Shown here: in pieces, positions 7,667-14,732 of the stretch | How positions within the stretch are numbered: the stretch's first letter is position 1 | How the letters are laid out: each line of letters starts with the position of its first letter | From: an uncultured Eubacteriales bacterium | Lineage (GTDB): Bacteria; Bacillota; Clostridia; Saccharofermentanales; UBA5734 | Assembly (NCBI GenBank): GCA_903835065.1 | Contig: CAILLO010000028.1 | Span: 42,471 to 106,470, forward strand | Reading direction: 5' to 3' | Length of the DNA stretch: 64,000 bases | Translations under genes and position numbers: made by a program | Notes under the pieces: model-generated | What the model was told of the DNA's origin: nothing | The model's database searches: none | The model's input: only the letters and a program-made list of their open reading frames with translations

Positions 7667-8848
7667 CTAGATCTTCTCGAAGACGACCGCCGTGCCCATG
7701 CCGCCGCCGATGCACAGCGTGGCGAGGCCGCGGTGCGCTCCGAGGCGCTGCATTCCATAGAGGAGGGTCGTCGCGATGCGGGCGCCGGACGCGCCGATGG
7801 GGTGGCCCAGGGCGATCGCGCCGCCGGAGACGTTGGTCTTCGCGGGGTCGAGTCCGAGCTCCTGCGCCACGGCCAGCGACTGGACGGCGAAGGCTTCGTT
7901 GGCCTCGACGAGGTCGAGGTCCGCGACGGTCAGGCCGGCCTGCGCGAGCGCCTTCCGGGTCGCGGGGATGGGCCCCAGGCCCATGACCTTCGGGTCGACG
8001 CCGGCGGAGCCCAGCCCGAGGATGCGGGCCATCGGCTTGACGCCCAGGCGGTCCGCCGCCTCGCGGGACATGAGCACGAGCATGGCGGCGCCGTCGTTGA
8101 TGCCGGACGCGTTGCCGGCCGTGACCGTGCCGTCCTTCTGGAAGGCGGGACGGAGCTTGGCGAGCGTCTCGGGCGTCGTACCCGCGCGCGGGAACTCGTC
8201 GACCGAGAACAGGACGGGGTCGCCCTTCCGCTGGGGAATCGGGACCGGGACGATCTCGGCGGCGAACCGGCCGTCCGCGAGGGCGGCCTCGGCGCGCTGC
8301 TGGCTCTGCGCCGCGAAGGCGTCCTGCGCCTCGCGTCCGATGCCCTTCTCCGCGGCGATGTTCTCCGCCGTGACGCCCATGTGGACGTCGTTGAACGCGT
8401 CCCACAGGCCGTCGGAGATCATGGTGTCGACCAGCTGGTCGTGGCCCATCTTGTAGCCGGTGCGCGCCTTCTTCAGGGCGTATGCAGCGTTGCTCATGCT
8501 CTCCGCGCCGCCGGCGAGGACCACGTCGGCCTCCCCGGAGCGGATCATCTGCGCGGCCAGCGAGATCGCTCGCAGGCCGGAGCCGCAGACCATGTTGAGG
8601 GTCATCGCCGGGACCTCGACCGGCAGACCGGCCTTCAGGGCGACCTGGCGGGCCACGTTCTGGCCCTGCCCGGCGTTGAGGACGTTGCCGACGATCACCT
8701 CGGAGACGTCGGTCGGGGCGATGCCGGCCCGCTTCAGGGCCTCCTTCGCGGCGAAGGCGCCGAGTTCCGCGGCGGAGAATCCCGAGAGGGACCCGCCGAA
8801 GCTGCCGATCGGGGTACGGACCGCCGAGGCGACCACTACTTCCGTCAT
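7667..8848 (-). CDS. Acetyl-CoA C-acetyltransferase (thiolase)
   Basis: A 393-residue type II thiolase. The nucleophilic Cys is in [11 protein letters not shown] (about residue 90), the active-site His in [12 protein letters not shown], and the second Cys in [11 protein letters not shown] near the C-terminus, so the enzyme looks intact. It would cleave acetoacetyl-CoA plus CoA to two acetyl-CoA, or run in reverse. ATG 8848 has GAAGGAGA upstream at 10 bases and is preferred to the track start inside the previous gene. In this operon it fits the last step of acetoacetate use, after AtoDA. Confidence 0.95.
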   Translation of the reverse strand: MTEVVVASAVRTPIGSFGGSLSGFSAAELGAFAAKEALKRAGIAPTDVSEVIVGNVLNAGQGQNVARQVALKAGLPVEVPAMTLNMVCGSGLRAISLAAQMIRSGEADVVLAGGAESMSNAAYALKKARTGYKMGHDQLVDTMISDGLWDAFNDVHMGVTAENIAAEKGIGREAQDAFAAQSQQRAEAALADGRFAAEIVPVPIPQRKGDPVLFSVDEFPRAGTTPETLAKLRPAFQKDGTVTAGNASGINDGAAMLVLMSREAADRLGVKPMARILGLGSAGVDPKVMGLGPIPATRKALAQAGLTVADLDLVEANEAFAVQSLAVAQELGLDPAKTNVSGGAIALGHPIGASGARIATTLLYGMQRLGAHRGLATLCIGGGMGTAVVFEKI

Positions 8849-8864
8849 GTCGTTACGCTCTCCT

Positions 8865-9830
8865 TCATTCCTGCGGGTTTCCATCTTCGTCGGGTCCGAA
8901 GCCGCCGTACTTGTACTTGCGGGTCGGGACGGGGTTCATGTCGTCTTCGTCGATCTCCGCGACGCAGCGGGCCATCGAGCCGTCGCCGAGGTACCACCGG
9001 AGCGGGAAGCAGAAGAAGCGGAAGCGCTTGCCGGCGACCTTGTCCAGGTCGCCGCCGAGGTTCTCGACGCCGACGATGCCGTGGCCGAGCATCAGCTTGT
9101 GGCAGGGCTCCCAGGTGCCCCAGACGCCGATCTTCTCGAGATCGCCGAACTTCGCGTCGTAGGCGGCCTGGCCGTGCAGCCGGATGTACTCGAACTTGTC
9201 GAATTCGGCGTAGGCCTCTTCGCCGAACTGTTCGACGTATTCCTCGGTGATCGGCTTGCCGGAGGCGCCGATCAGGTTCATGCGGGTCATGCCGTTGTTG
9301 CCCATGGCGGTGTGCAGGGGGTGGTCCAGGGCCTGCATGTCCATCGCGACTGCCTTGACCTTGTGCTCGACGAACCAGCGACCGGCCTCGACGCCGGTGC
9401 CGCAGGAATAGTGGTAGTACTCCTTGGAGTCGTCGAACTGGCGGTGCATGCCGGTGCGCAGGCAGACGATCATTCCTTCGAGCTCGCTGGGCTTGATGCC
9501 GACCTTCGCGCACGCCGCCTCGAGGTGCTTCGGGCCGATCAGGCCCCAGCGCTCGACTTCGATCGGCAGGCAGACCGCGTCGCCCGTATAGGCGTCGACG
9601 GGCATTTCATGCGTGTAGCGGGCGCGCTTCCCGTTGAACTCGTTTTCCATGACGTGGCGGGGCGCGTCGCAGTGCGTGCCGGTGTGCATCGTGCAGGTGA
9701 TCTTCTGCGTCAGCACGCCGCCCTTGGCCATCGTGTGCGCATTGTCGATGATGGGCTTGTCGAAGTACGGCCAGCGCGGAATCTCGGCGCTGAAGGGGTG
9801 GGTCAGGTCGACGAAGACTTTCTTGCCCAT
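8865..9830 (-). CDS. Cyclase-family metal-dependent hydrolase (kynurenine formamidase-like)
   Basis: A 321-residue member of the cyclase family (Pfam Cyclase). The conserved metal motif [11 protein letters not shown] is at about residues 49-59, and further His/Asp residues ([13 protein letters not shown]) follow near 170. It is some 100 residues longer than typical kynurenine formamidases, mainly in the C-terminal half. Family members hydrolyse formamides, cyclic amides or related bonds, and a few act as isatin hydrolases. The substrate is unknown; the operon suggests it supplies or opens a precursor of the beta-hydroxy acid. AAGGAGG lies 10 bases before the ATG. Confidence 0.83.
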   Translation of the reverse strand: MGKKVFVDLTHPFSAEIPRWPYFDKPIIDNAHTMAKGGVLTQKITCTMHTGTHCDAPRHVMENEFNGKRARYTHEMPVDAYTGDAVCLPIEVERWGLIGPKHLEAACAKVGIKPSELEGMIVCLRTGMHRQFDDSKEYYHYSCGTGVEAGRWFVEHKVKAVAMDMQALDHPLHTAMGNNGMTRMNLIGASGKPITEEYVEQFGEEAYAEFDKFEYIRLHGQAAYDAKFGDLEKIGVWGTWEPCHKLMLGHGIVGVENLGGDLDKVAGKRFRFFCFPLRWYLGDGSMARCVAEIDEDDMNPVPTRKYKYGGFGPDEDGNPQE

Positions 9831-9857
9831 GAACTGGAAACCTCCTTGAAGTGTCGG

Positions 9858-10790
9858 CTACTTGCCGTACAGCATCTGGATAAGGTGCGCGTTCAGCTTG
9901 CGGCGGGATGCGTCCTTCTGCTCGTCGGTCCAGGTCTGGAAGCCCTTTCCGCTCTTGAACCCGAGGTCGCCCGCGGCGACCTTCTCCCGCAGCGCCGGGG
10001 ACGCCTTCTTCGCGTCCTCGAGGTACGGGAACAGGTAGTCGTGGATCGACAGCGCGAGGTCGGCGCCGACCATGTCGATGTTCTCCATGGGGCCGAGGAC
10101 CGGCAGGCGCAGCCCGAAGCTCGAGCGCACCGCCTCGTCCACGGTCGCGGCGTCGGCGATGCCGTTCTCGACGATCGAGACGGCCTCCCGCCACAGCGCG
10201 TGCTGCAGGCGGTTGGCGACGAAACCCGGCACGTCCTTGTTGACGCGGATCGGGCGCTTCCCCGCTTTCGCGAGGACCGCGAGGGTCGCGTCCATCGTGG
10301 CGTCCGATGTGCCCTCGGCCTTCACGACCTCGACCAGCGGGATCAGGGTCGGCGGGTTCCAGAAGTGCGTGCCGACGAGGCGGTCCTTCTTGACCGTCTT
10401 CTCGGCGATCGCGGTGATGCTCATGACCGAGGTGTTGGTCGCGAGGATCGCGTCCGGGCGGACCAGCGGCTCGAGGTCGCGGAAGAAGTCCTGCTTGAGC
10501 TGCAGGTTCTCGGGGATGCATTCGACGACCAGGTCCGCGTCGCCGACCGCGGCCGACAGGTCGGCGGTCGGGTGGATGCGCGACACGATCGCGTCGGCCT
10601 CCGCCTGCGGATAGACGCCCTTCTCCACGAACAGCGAGAGGCTCGACCGCACGCGGTCCAGCATCTGCGGGCCGCTCACGAAGGCGTCGAAGATGCGGAC
10701 CTCGAGGTCGCCGCACGCCGCGAACACCTGCGCGATGCCGCAGCCCATGAGGCCGCCGCCCGCGACGGCGACGATCCGGATGTCCGCCAC
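9858..10790 (-). CDS. 3-hydroxyacyl-CoA dehydrogenase-family NAD-dependent dehydrogenase
   Basis: A 310-residue two-domain dehydrogenase. The NAD-binding Rossmann domain (about 1-190) carries AVAGGGLMGCGIAQVFA and a catalytic His region (VGTHFWNPP). The all-helical C-terminal domain includes GFVANRLQHALWREA. The C-terminal part (LGPMENIDMVGADLAL) differs from 3-hydroxybutyryl-CoA dehydrogenases and looks more like members acting on free beta-hydroxy acids such as L-carnitine or L-gulonate; that is a judgement by eye. GTG 10790 directly follows the SDR stop and is chosen over the track ATG, which overlaps the SDR by 32 bases. It probably makes the keto acid used by BKACE. Confidence 0.87.
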   Translation of the reverse strand: MADIRIVAVAGGGLMGCGIAQVFAACGDLEVRIFDAFVSGPQMLDRVRSSLSLFVEKGVYPQAEADAIVSRIHPTADLSAAVGDADLVVECIPENLQLKQDFFRDLEPLVRPDAILATNTSVMSITAIAEKTVKKDRLVGTHFWNPPTLIPLVEVVKAEGTSDATMDATLAVLAKAGKRPIRVNKDVPGFVANRLQHALWREAVSIVENGIADAATVDEAVRSSFGLRLPVLGPMENIDMVGADLALSIHDYLFPYLEDAKKASPALREKVAAGDLGFKSGKGFQTWTDEQKDASRRKLNAHLIQMLYGK

Positions 10791-10791
10791 G

Positions 10792-11580
10792 TCAGTTGCC
10801 CCAGTATCCGCCGTCGGCCGCATAGTTGCCGGCGGTCAGGAAGGCGGCCGCGTCGGACGCGAGGAACGACGCGATGCCCACGAAGTCGGACGGCTCGCCG
10901 AGACGGCCGATGGGCAGGCGCTTGAGGAAGTTCTGGTAGACGTTGTCGTTGTGGAACATCCACTCGGTCAGGTCGGAGCGGAACACGGTCGGATTGAACG
11001 TGTTCACGAGAATCCCGTACTCGCCGAGGTCGCACGCCAGCGACTGCGCCAGCAGGTCGACGGCCGCCTTGGACGTCGAGTAGCCGGTGTAGCCCTTCAT
11101 GCCGCGCTTGGAGCGCGCGGAGGAGACCAGGATGATGCGGCCCTTCGTCTTGGCGGCCACCATCTGCTTGGCGGCGTATTTGCTCATCAGGTAGGCGCCG
11201 CGGACGTTGGCGTCCATCATGGCCTGCCAGGCGTCGGTCGGCTGCTCGAGGATCGAGCCGGGCTTGCTATAGCCGTGCGCGGTCAGGAGGATGTCGAGCG
11301 AGCCGAACTTCGCGACGGTCTCCGCCACGATGCGCTCGGCGTCGGCCTCGACGGCGGGGTCGCCCACGCTGCAGGCGCACGCGATGGCTTCCGCGGCGAA
11401 CTCCGCGGCCAGTTCCTTCAGTTTGTCCTCGTGGCGGCCGGTGACCATCACCTTCACGCCCTGGTATCCGTAGCCCTTGGCGATCGTGCTGCCGAGCGCG
11501 CCGGAGCCGCCGCTGACCAGCGCCACCTTGCCGGACAGGTTGAACATGTCCTTCACGAACGAACGTTCCAGTGCGACCAT
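10792..11580 (-). CDS. Short-chain dehydrogenase/reductase (SDR)
   Basis: A 262-residue classical SDR. The cofactor motif is SGGSGALGSTIA (about residue 24) and the catalytic Ser and YxxxK are in LVSSARSKRGMKGYTGYSTSK. The C-terminal AADGGYWGN ending is typical. It oxidises or reduces a hydroxy/keto group with NAD(P). The operon already holds a 3-hydroxyacyl-CoA dehydrogenase-like enzyme, so it may act on a different carbon of the same substrate. AAGGAGG lies 8 bases before the ATG. Confidence 0.93.
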   Translation of the reverse strand: MVALERSFVKDMFNLSGKVALVSGGSGALGSTIAKGYGYQGVKVMVTGRHEDKLKELAAEFAAEAIACACSVGDPAVEADAERIVAETVAKFGSLDILLTAHGYSKPGSILEQPTDAWQAMMDANVRGAYLMSKYAAKQMVAAKTKGRIILVSSARSKRGMKGYTGYSTSKAAVDLLAQSLACDLGEYGILVNTFNPTVFRSDLTEWMFHNDNVYQNFLKRLPIGRLGEPSDFVGIASFLASDAAAFLTAGNYAADGGYWGN

Positions 11581-11593
11581 CTCGAAGGCCTCC

Positions 11594-11941
11594 TTACGCG
11601 GGGTAGTTGATGACGACCAGGACGGTCGCCGGCAGGTTGCTCTCGTTCATCATGGAGCGGGCCTCGTTGGGGCCGATGAAGATCGAATCGTTCTCCTTGA
11701 GGACGAATCTCTCGCCCGCGGCGTTCGTGATCACGATCTCGCCCTTCTTCACGAAGTAGATCTTCTCGGTCGGGCTGTTCTCGTAGTCGAGCTCGGCGCC
11801 GCCGCCCGGGAGGAAGTGGGACATGCCCATCCAGAACTTCGTCGCGCCCGACTCCTCCTTGCCCTGGAGACGGATCGCCACCATCTTGGAGTGCTTCGGC
11901 GGGTCGTACGGCTTGCAGTCCTTGAGTTCGCGCTTGATCAT
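11594..11941 (-). CDS. Small cupin-domain protein
   Basis: A 115-residue single cupin barrel. Cupin motif 1 is degenerate (HFLPGGGAELDYENSPTEKIYFVKKGE) and motif 2 is around FIGPNEARSMMNES, with Asn and Arg where metal-binding His usually stand, so a canonical metal site is doubtful. Small cupins can be isomerases, lyases or sensors. No function can be assigned beyond a link to the operon substrate. ATG 11941 (MIKREL) has GGGAGG at 8 bases; the longer track ORF lacks such a site. Confidence 0.8.
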   Translation of the reverse strand: MIKRELKDCKPYDPPKHSKMVAIRLQGKEESGATKFWMGMSHFLPGGGAELDYENSPTEKIYFVKKGEIVITNAAGERFVLKENDSIFIGPNEARSMMNESNLPATVLVVINYPA

Positions 11942-11978
11942 GGAATGTACCTCCCTTTCGGAACCCTTGCGGGTGGCT

Positions 11979-12641
11979 TCACAGGATCGGCATGGTCTTG
12001 AGGGCCGGGGACACGGCGACGTCGGCATCGATGCCGGCGAGCGCCTCCTCCTTCGTGACGTCGGGGGCGAGCTCCACGAGCTCGAGGCCGCCGCCCTTGT
12101 GCACGCGCAGCACAGCCATGTTGGTGACGATCAGGTCGACCTTGCAGGTCGCGGTCAGGGGCAGCCGGCACGCCTTGAGGATCTTGGCCGAGCCGTCCTT
12201 GTTCACGTGCTCCATCGCGACGATCACGCGCCGCGCGCCGCACACGAGGTCCATCGCGCCGCCCATGCCCGGGACCTTCTTGCCCGGGATCATCCAGCTC
12301 GCGAGGTTGCCGGTCTGGTCCACTTCCAGCGCGCCCAGCACGGTCTCGTCGACGTGGCCTCCGCGGATCAGCCCGAACGACGTCGCGCTGTCGAAGAACA
12401 TGCCGCCCGGGAGGATCGTGACCTGGTTGCCGCCGGCGTCCGTGACGTCGAAGGTGCCGTTCTCGGGGGTCGCGGCCGGGCCCATGCCCAGCATGCCGTT
12501 CTCGGACTGCAGCTGGATGTGCACGCCGTCCGGCAGGTAGTTGGCGGCGAGCGTGGGGATGCCGATGCCGAGGTTGACGACATCGCCGTCCTTGAATTCG
12601 AGCGCGACGCGACGGGCGATGACTTCGCGGCTGTTCATCAT
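11979..12641 (-). CDS. atoA: Acetoacetate:acetate/butyrate CoA-transferase, beta subunit
   Basis: A 220-residue class I CoA-transferase small subunit closely resembling AtoA. The catalytic Glu is in [12 protein letters not shown] near residue 47, with [12 protein letters not shown]-like ([15 protein letters not shown]) and [13 protein letters not shown] segments also present. It moves CoA from an acyl-CoA to acetoacetate. ATG 12641 overlaps the atoD stop as ATGA, with GGGAGG 9 bases upstream. In this operon it can activate the acetoacetate released by BKACE, using the acyl-CoA made in the same step as donor, so that thiolase can split it. Confidence 0.95.
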   Translation of the reverse strand: MMNSREVIARRVALEFKDGDVVNLGIGIPTLAANYLPDGVHIQLQSENGMLGMGPAATPENGTFDVTDAGGNQVTILPGGMFFDSATSFGLIRGGHVDETVLGALEVDQTGNLASWMIPGKKVPGMGGAMDLVCGARRVIVAMEHVNKDGSAKILKACRLPLTATCKVDLIVTNMAVLRVHKGGGLELVELAPDVTKEEALAGIDADVAVSPALKTMPIL

Positions 12642-13303
12642 GACTCGGTACCTCCCGCCAGGACCAGAGCGTCGATCAGCGCGCCGGGGATCGTGACGTC
12701 CTCGGGGTCGATCCCGCCGACCGGCACGATCGCGTCGACTTCGGCGATCACGTAGTCGCCCGCGGAAGCCATGACGACGTTGAAGTTCTTCGCGTTGCCG
12801 CGGATGAAGAGATTCCCGGACTCGTCGGCCAGGTGCGCCTTCACGAACGAGACGTTCGCCCGCAGCGCGGTCTCCAGCAGGTACTCCCGGCCGTCGACCT
12901 CGATCTTGCGCTTGCCGTTCTCGACGATCGTGCCGACGCCGACCGGCGTGAGCACGCCGCCCAGCCCGTACCCGCCGCAGCGGATCTTCTCGGCCAGCGT
13001 GCCCTGCGGATAGAGCGTCACCCGGTCGGGGTGCTCCATGAGCATGCGGCCGGTCTCCGGGTTCGCCCCGATGTAGGAGCCGTTGATGCGCGTGACGTGG
13101 CCCGAGGCCACCAGGTCGAAGACCGCGCAATCCGACCGGCCCGTGTCGTTCGACGTCAGGGTCAGGTCCTTCTGTCCCTGTCGGATCAGCTCGCGGATCG
13201 TCTTGTCCGGCGTGCCCCCCTTGAGGAAGCCGCCGACCATGACGTGGTCGCCGTCCTTGACGTGCGCGACCGCTTGCTGAGCGTCCAGAACCTTGTTCTT
13301 CAT
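12638..13303 (-). CDS. atoD: Acetoacetate:acetate/butyrate CoA-transferase, alpha subunit
   Basis: A 221-residue CoA-transferase alpha subunit closely resembling AtoD. The [13 protein letters not shown] loop near the N-terminus, GANPETGRM, and [21 protein letters not shown] are all family features. Together with AtoA it forms the transferase. AGGAGG lies 8 bases before the ATG. It follows a small ORF at the front of the operon. Confidence 0.95.
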   Translation of the reverse strand: MKNKVLDAQQAVAHVKDGDHVMVGGFLKGGTPDKTIRELIRQGQKDLTLTSNDTGRSDCAVFDLVASGHVTRINGSYIGANPETGRMLMEHPDRVTLYPQGTLAEKIRCGGYGLGGVLTPVGVGTIVENGKRKIEVDGREYLLETALRANVSFVKAHLADESGNLFIRGNAKNFNVVMASAGDYVIAEVDAIVPVGGIDPEDVTIPGALIDALVLAGGTES

Positions 13304-13367
13304 CGGCGGTTCCTCCTGGGGTTCTTCATTCGGCCTTCTTCTCGGGCTTCGAGTACGTCAGGCAGGT

Positions 13368-13523
13368 CTAGTACTTCTCGAGCTCGCCGCGCACTTCGGG
13401 CATGTTCTCCGGCGGGCGAAGGGACTTCGTGTCGAGGTCCTCGGCGTGGCCGGTACACCGGGTGATGCCCTTCTCGCTGTTCGGGGAGCCGATGAGGATG
13501 CCGTCGCACGCGAGGATCTTCAT
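13368..13523 (-). CDS. Small ORF at the head of the ato-BKACE operon
   Basis: A 51-codon ORF (MKILACDGILIGSPNSEKG at the start) with an AAGGAAA ribosome binding site, about 25 bases after the predicted transcription start. No family is recognised; it has a few Cys and several charged residues. The reading frame ends in TAG. The 13 sense codons that follow keep the same frame and nearly all end in G or C before a TGA at 13326-13328, just ahead of the atoD ribosome binding site. That suggests either a recent nonsense mutation in a 65-residue protein or readthrough. Function unknown. Confidence 0.5.
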   Translation of the reverse strand: MKILACDGILIGSPNSEKGITRCTGHAEDLDTKSLRPPENMPEVRGELEKY

Positions 13524-13538
13524 GGGTCTTTTCCTTAC

Positions 13539-13558
13539 GGATGGATTCCCTTCCATCC
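13539..13558 (-). repeat. Inverted repeat over the ato operon start region
   Basis: GGATGG and CCATCC, 6 bp each with an 8-base spacer, overlap the -10 element and the predicted transcription start. It may be part of an operator or form a small stem in the leader. Confidence 0.4.
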
Positions 13559-13583
13559 TAGCAACCTTTTCTGAAATCGTCAC
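13555..13583 (-). promoter_or_regulatory. Promoter of the ato-BKACE operon
   Basis: -35 GTGACG (13578-13583) and -10 TAGGAT (13555-13560) are 17 bases apart, with TGC before the -10. Moderate match to the housekeeping consensus. Two TTTCWGAAA elements flank the -35. Confidence 0.6.
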
Positions 13584-13595
13584 TCTTTTCTGAAA
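13566..13595 (-). promoter_or_regulatory. Tandem TTTCWGAAA operator candidates
   Basis: CTTTTCTGAAA occurs twice on the plus strand with a period of 19 bases (13566-13576 and 13585-13595). Each core TTTCTGAAA is palindromic apart from its central base. One copy lies between -35 and -10, the other just upstream of the -35, as expected for sites of a dimeric repressor. The regulator is not in the window as far as I can tell. Confidence 0.55.
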
Positions 13596-13635
13596 CTATC
13601 CGGAGTGCAGGTTTCGAGTCAAGTGTTGGAATCCG

Positions 13636-14115
13636 TCAGACGCGGCGCGCGTCGAGACAGCGGAGCATCGCGCCCTTCCCTTCTGTCTCGCCGGCGTGCT
13701 TCGCCAAGACGAAGCCGCGGTTCTTCTCGAGGGGGTCGTCGTTCAACGGAATCGCCGAGGAGCTGCCGCGTACGCCGAGGTCCGTCTTCTCCCACTGGTG
13801 CAGTCGGAAGGCGCTCGGCGCCTTGCCCACGGAGTCGTCCTTGTCGAACAGCGCGTGCCGGCGACGATCACGACGTAATCGTGGACGAGGACGTCCTTCT
13901 CGTCGGTCGACAGGTTCTCCACGTCCATGTTGGACAAGAACCAGTCGATCGGTCGGTCGCGCCCTCCTTGAAGCCGACCCGGCCGCGGGAGCGCAGTCCG
14001 GCATCGACGGGCTGGTTGGTGATTTCCATGAAGTCAGGGTCCCAGGATTCGGTCAACGCGAGGCCGCCGGCAGGTCGCTGTCGTCGCGGACGCAGTTCAT
14101 GATGATGCTTCTCAT
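13636..14115 (-). pseudogene. Frameshifted gene remnant of unknown family
   Basis: An ATG at 14115 with an AGAGGAG site opens a frame (MRSIIMNCVRDDSDL) that soon stops. Coding-like sequence continues in another frame (LTESWDPDFMEITNQPVDAG), then a third (IDWFLSNMDVENLSTDEKD), and ends in a further shift (FDKDDSVGKAPSAFRLHQWE) with TGA at 13636. Read together the pieces give about 155 residues, so at least three frameshifts have broken the gene, unless the assembly is poor here. I do not recognise the family. It lies between the ior operon and the ato promoter. Confidence 0.6.
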
Positions 14116-14156
14116 CGGCTCCTCTCGACGTCCCCATTCTTGCGATCGGTTCGCGC

Positions 14157-14732
14157 TTATCCCCGTGCCTGGGCCATGCCTTCGCGGAAGGCCTTGAGAT
14201 TGATCTCCACGGTTTCCTTCTTGACGTTCTCGGAGATCACGGTCTCCCAGTCGATGTCGGCGAGGCCCATCCCCGCGACCAGCGCGCCGAAGAGCACGAG
14301 GTTCATCGAGCGGGCGTTGCCCAGCCGCTTCGCGATGCCGGCGGCGTCGACGACGGTCGCGGCGACCTTGGACCGCAGTTCGTCGAGCACGCCCTTCGGA
14401 TAGAGCGACTTGCCGGCGAGGATCGGGGCGGACGGCAGCTCGAAGTCGTTGACGACCGCCTTGCCCTTCGGGTTCAGGTACGGCAGCCAGCGGAGGGCCT
14501 CCATCTTCTCGAAGGAGACCAGGATGTCGGCGCCGCCGATTTCGATCACGGGGGACTCGACCTTGTCGCCGTACCGGACCTGCGAGGACACGGAGCCGCC
14601 GCGCTGGCTCATCCCGTGGATCTCGCTCATCTTCACGTCGTAGCCGGCCTGCATCAGGCCTGTGGTCAGGATCTTGCTCGCGAGCAGGGTGCCCTGTCCG
14701 CCGACGCCCACCAGGAGGATGCTCCTAACCAT
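14157..14732 (-). CDS. iorB: Indolepyruvate:ferredoxin oxidoreductase, beta subunit
   Basis: A 191-residue gamma-domain type 2-oxoacid:ferredoxin oxidoreductase subunit. The LLVGVGGQGTLLASKIL start and the EIHGMSQRGGSVSSQVRYG motif are typical of IorB. It partners IorA in oxidative decarboxylation of aryl or branched 2-oxoacids to acyl-CoA, reducing ferredoxin. It overlaps iorA by 8 bases and ends the buk-ptb-iorA-iorB operon. Confidence 0.95.
   Translation of the reverse strand: MVRSILLVGVGGQGTLLASKILTTGLMQAGYDVKMSEIHGMSQRGGSVSSQVRYGDKVESPVIEIGGADILVSFEKMEALRWLPYLNPKGKAVVNDFELPSAPILAGKSLYPKGVLDELRSKVAATVVDAAGIAKRLGNARSMNLVLFGALVAGMGLADIDWETVISENVKKETVEINLKAFREGMAQARG

Noticed and set aside
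6792-13303. Lysine fermentation (kam/kdd/kce/kal) operon
   Set aside because: Only the BKACE and CoA-transferase fit. Lysine 2,3- and 5,6-aminomutases, the diaminohexanoate dehydrogenase and the aminobutyryl-CoA ammonia lyase are all absent.
13368-13523. Pyrrolysine at the in-frame TAG of the small ORF
   Set aside because: Known Pyl proteins are mainly long methyltransferases, TAG is used as a normal stop by SPFH, thiolase and aminotransferase genes here, and no pyl genes are in the window. Kept only as a stop-codon observation.
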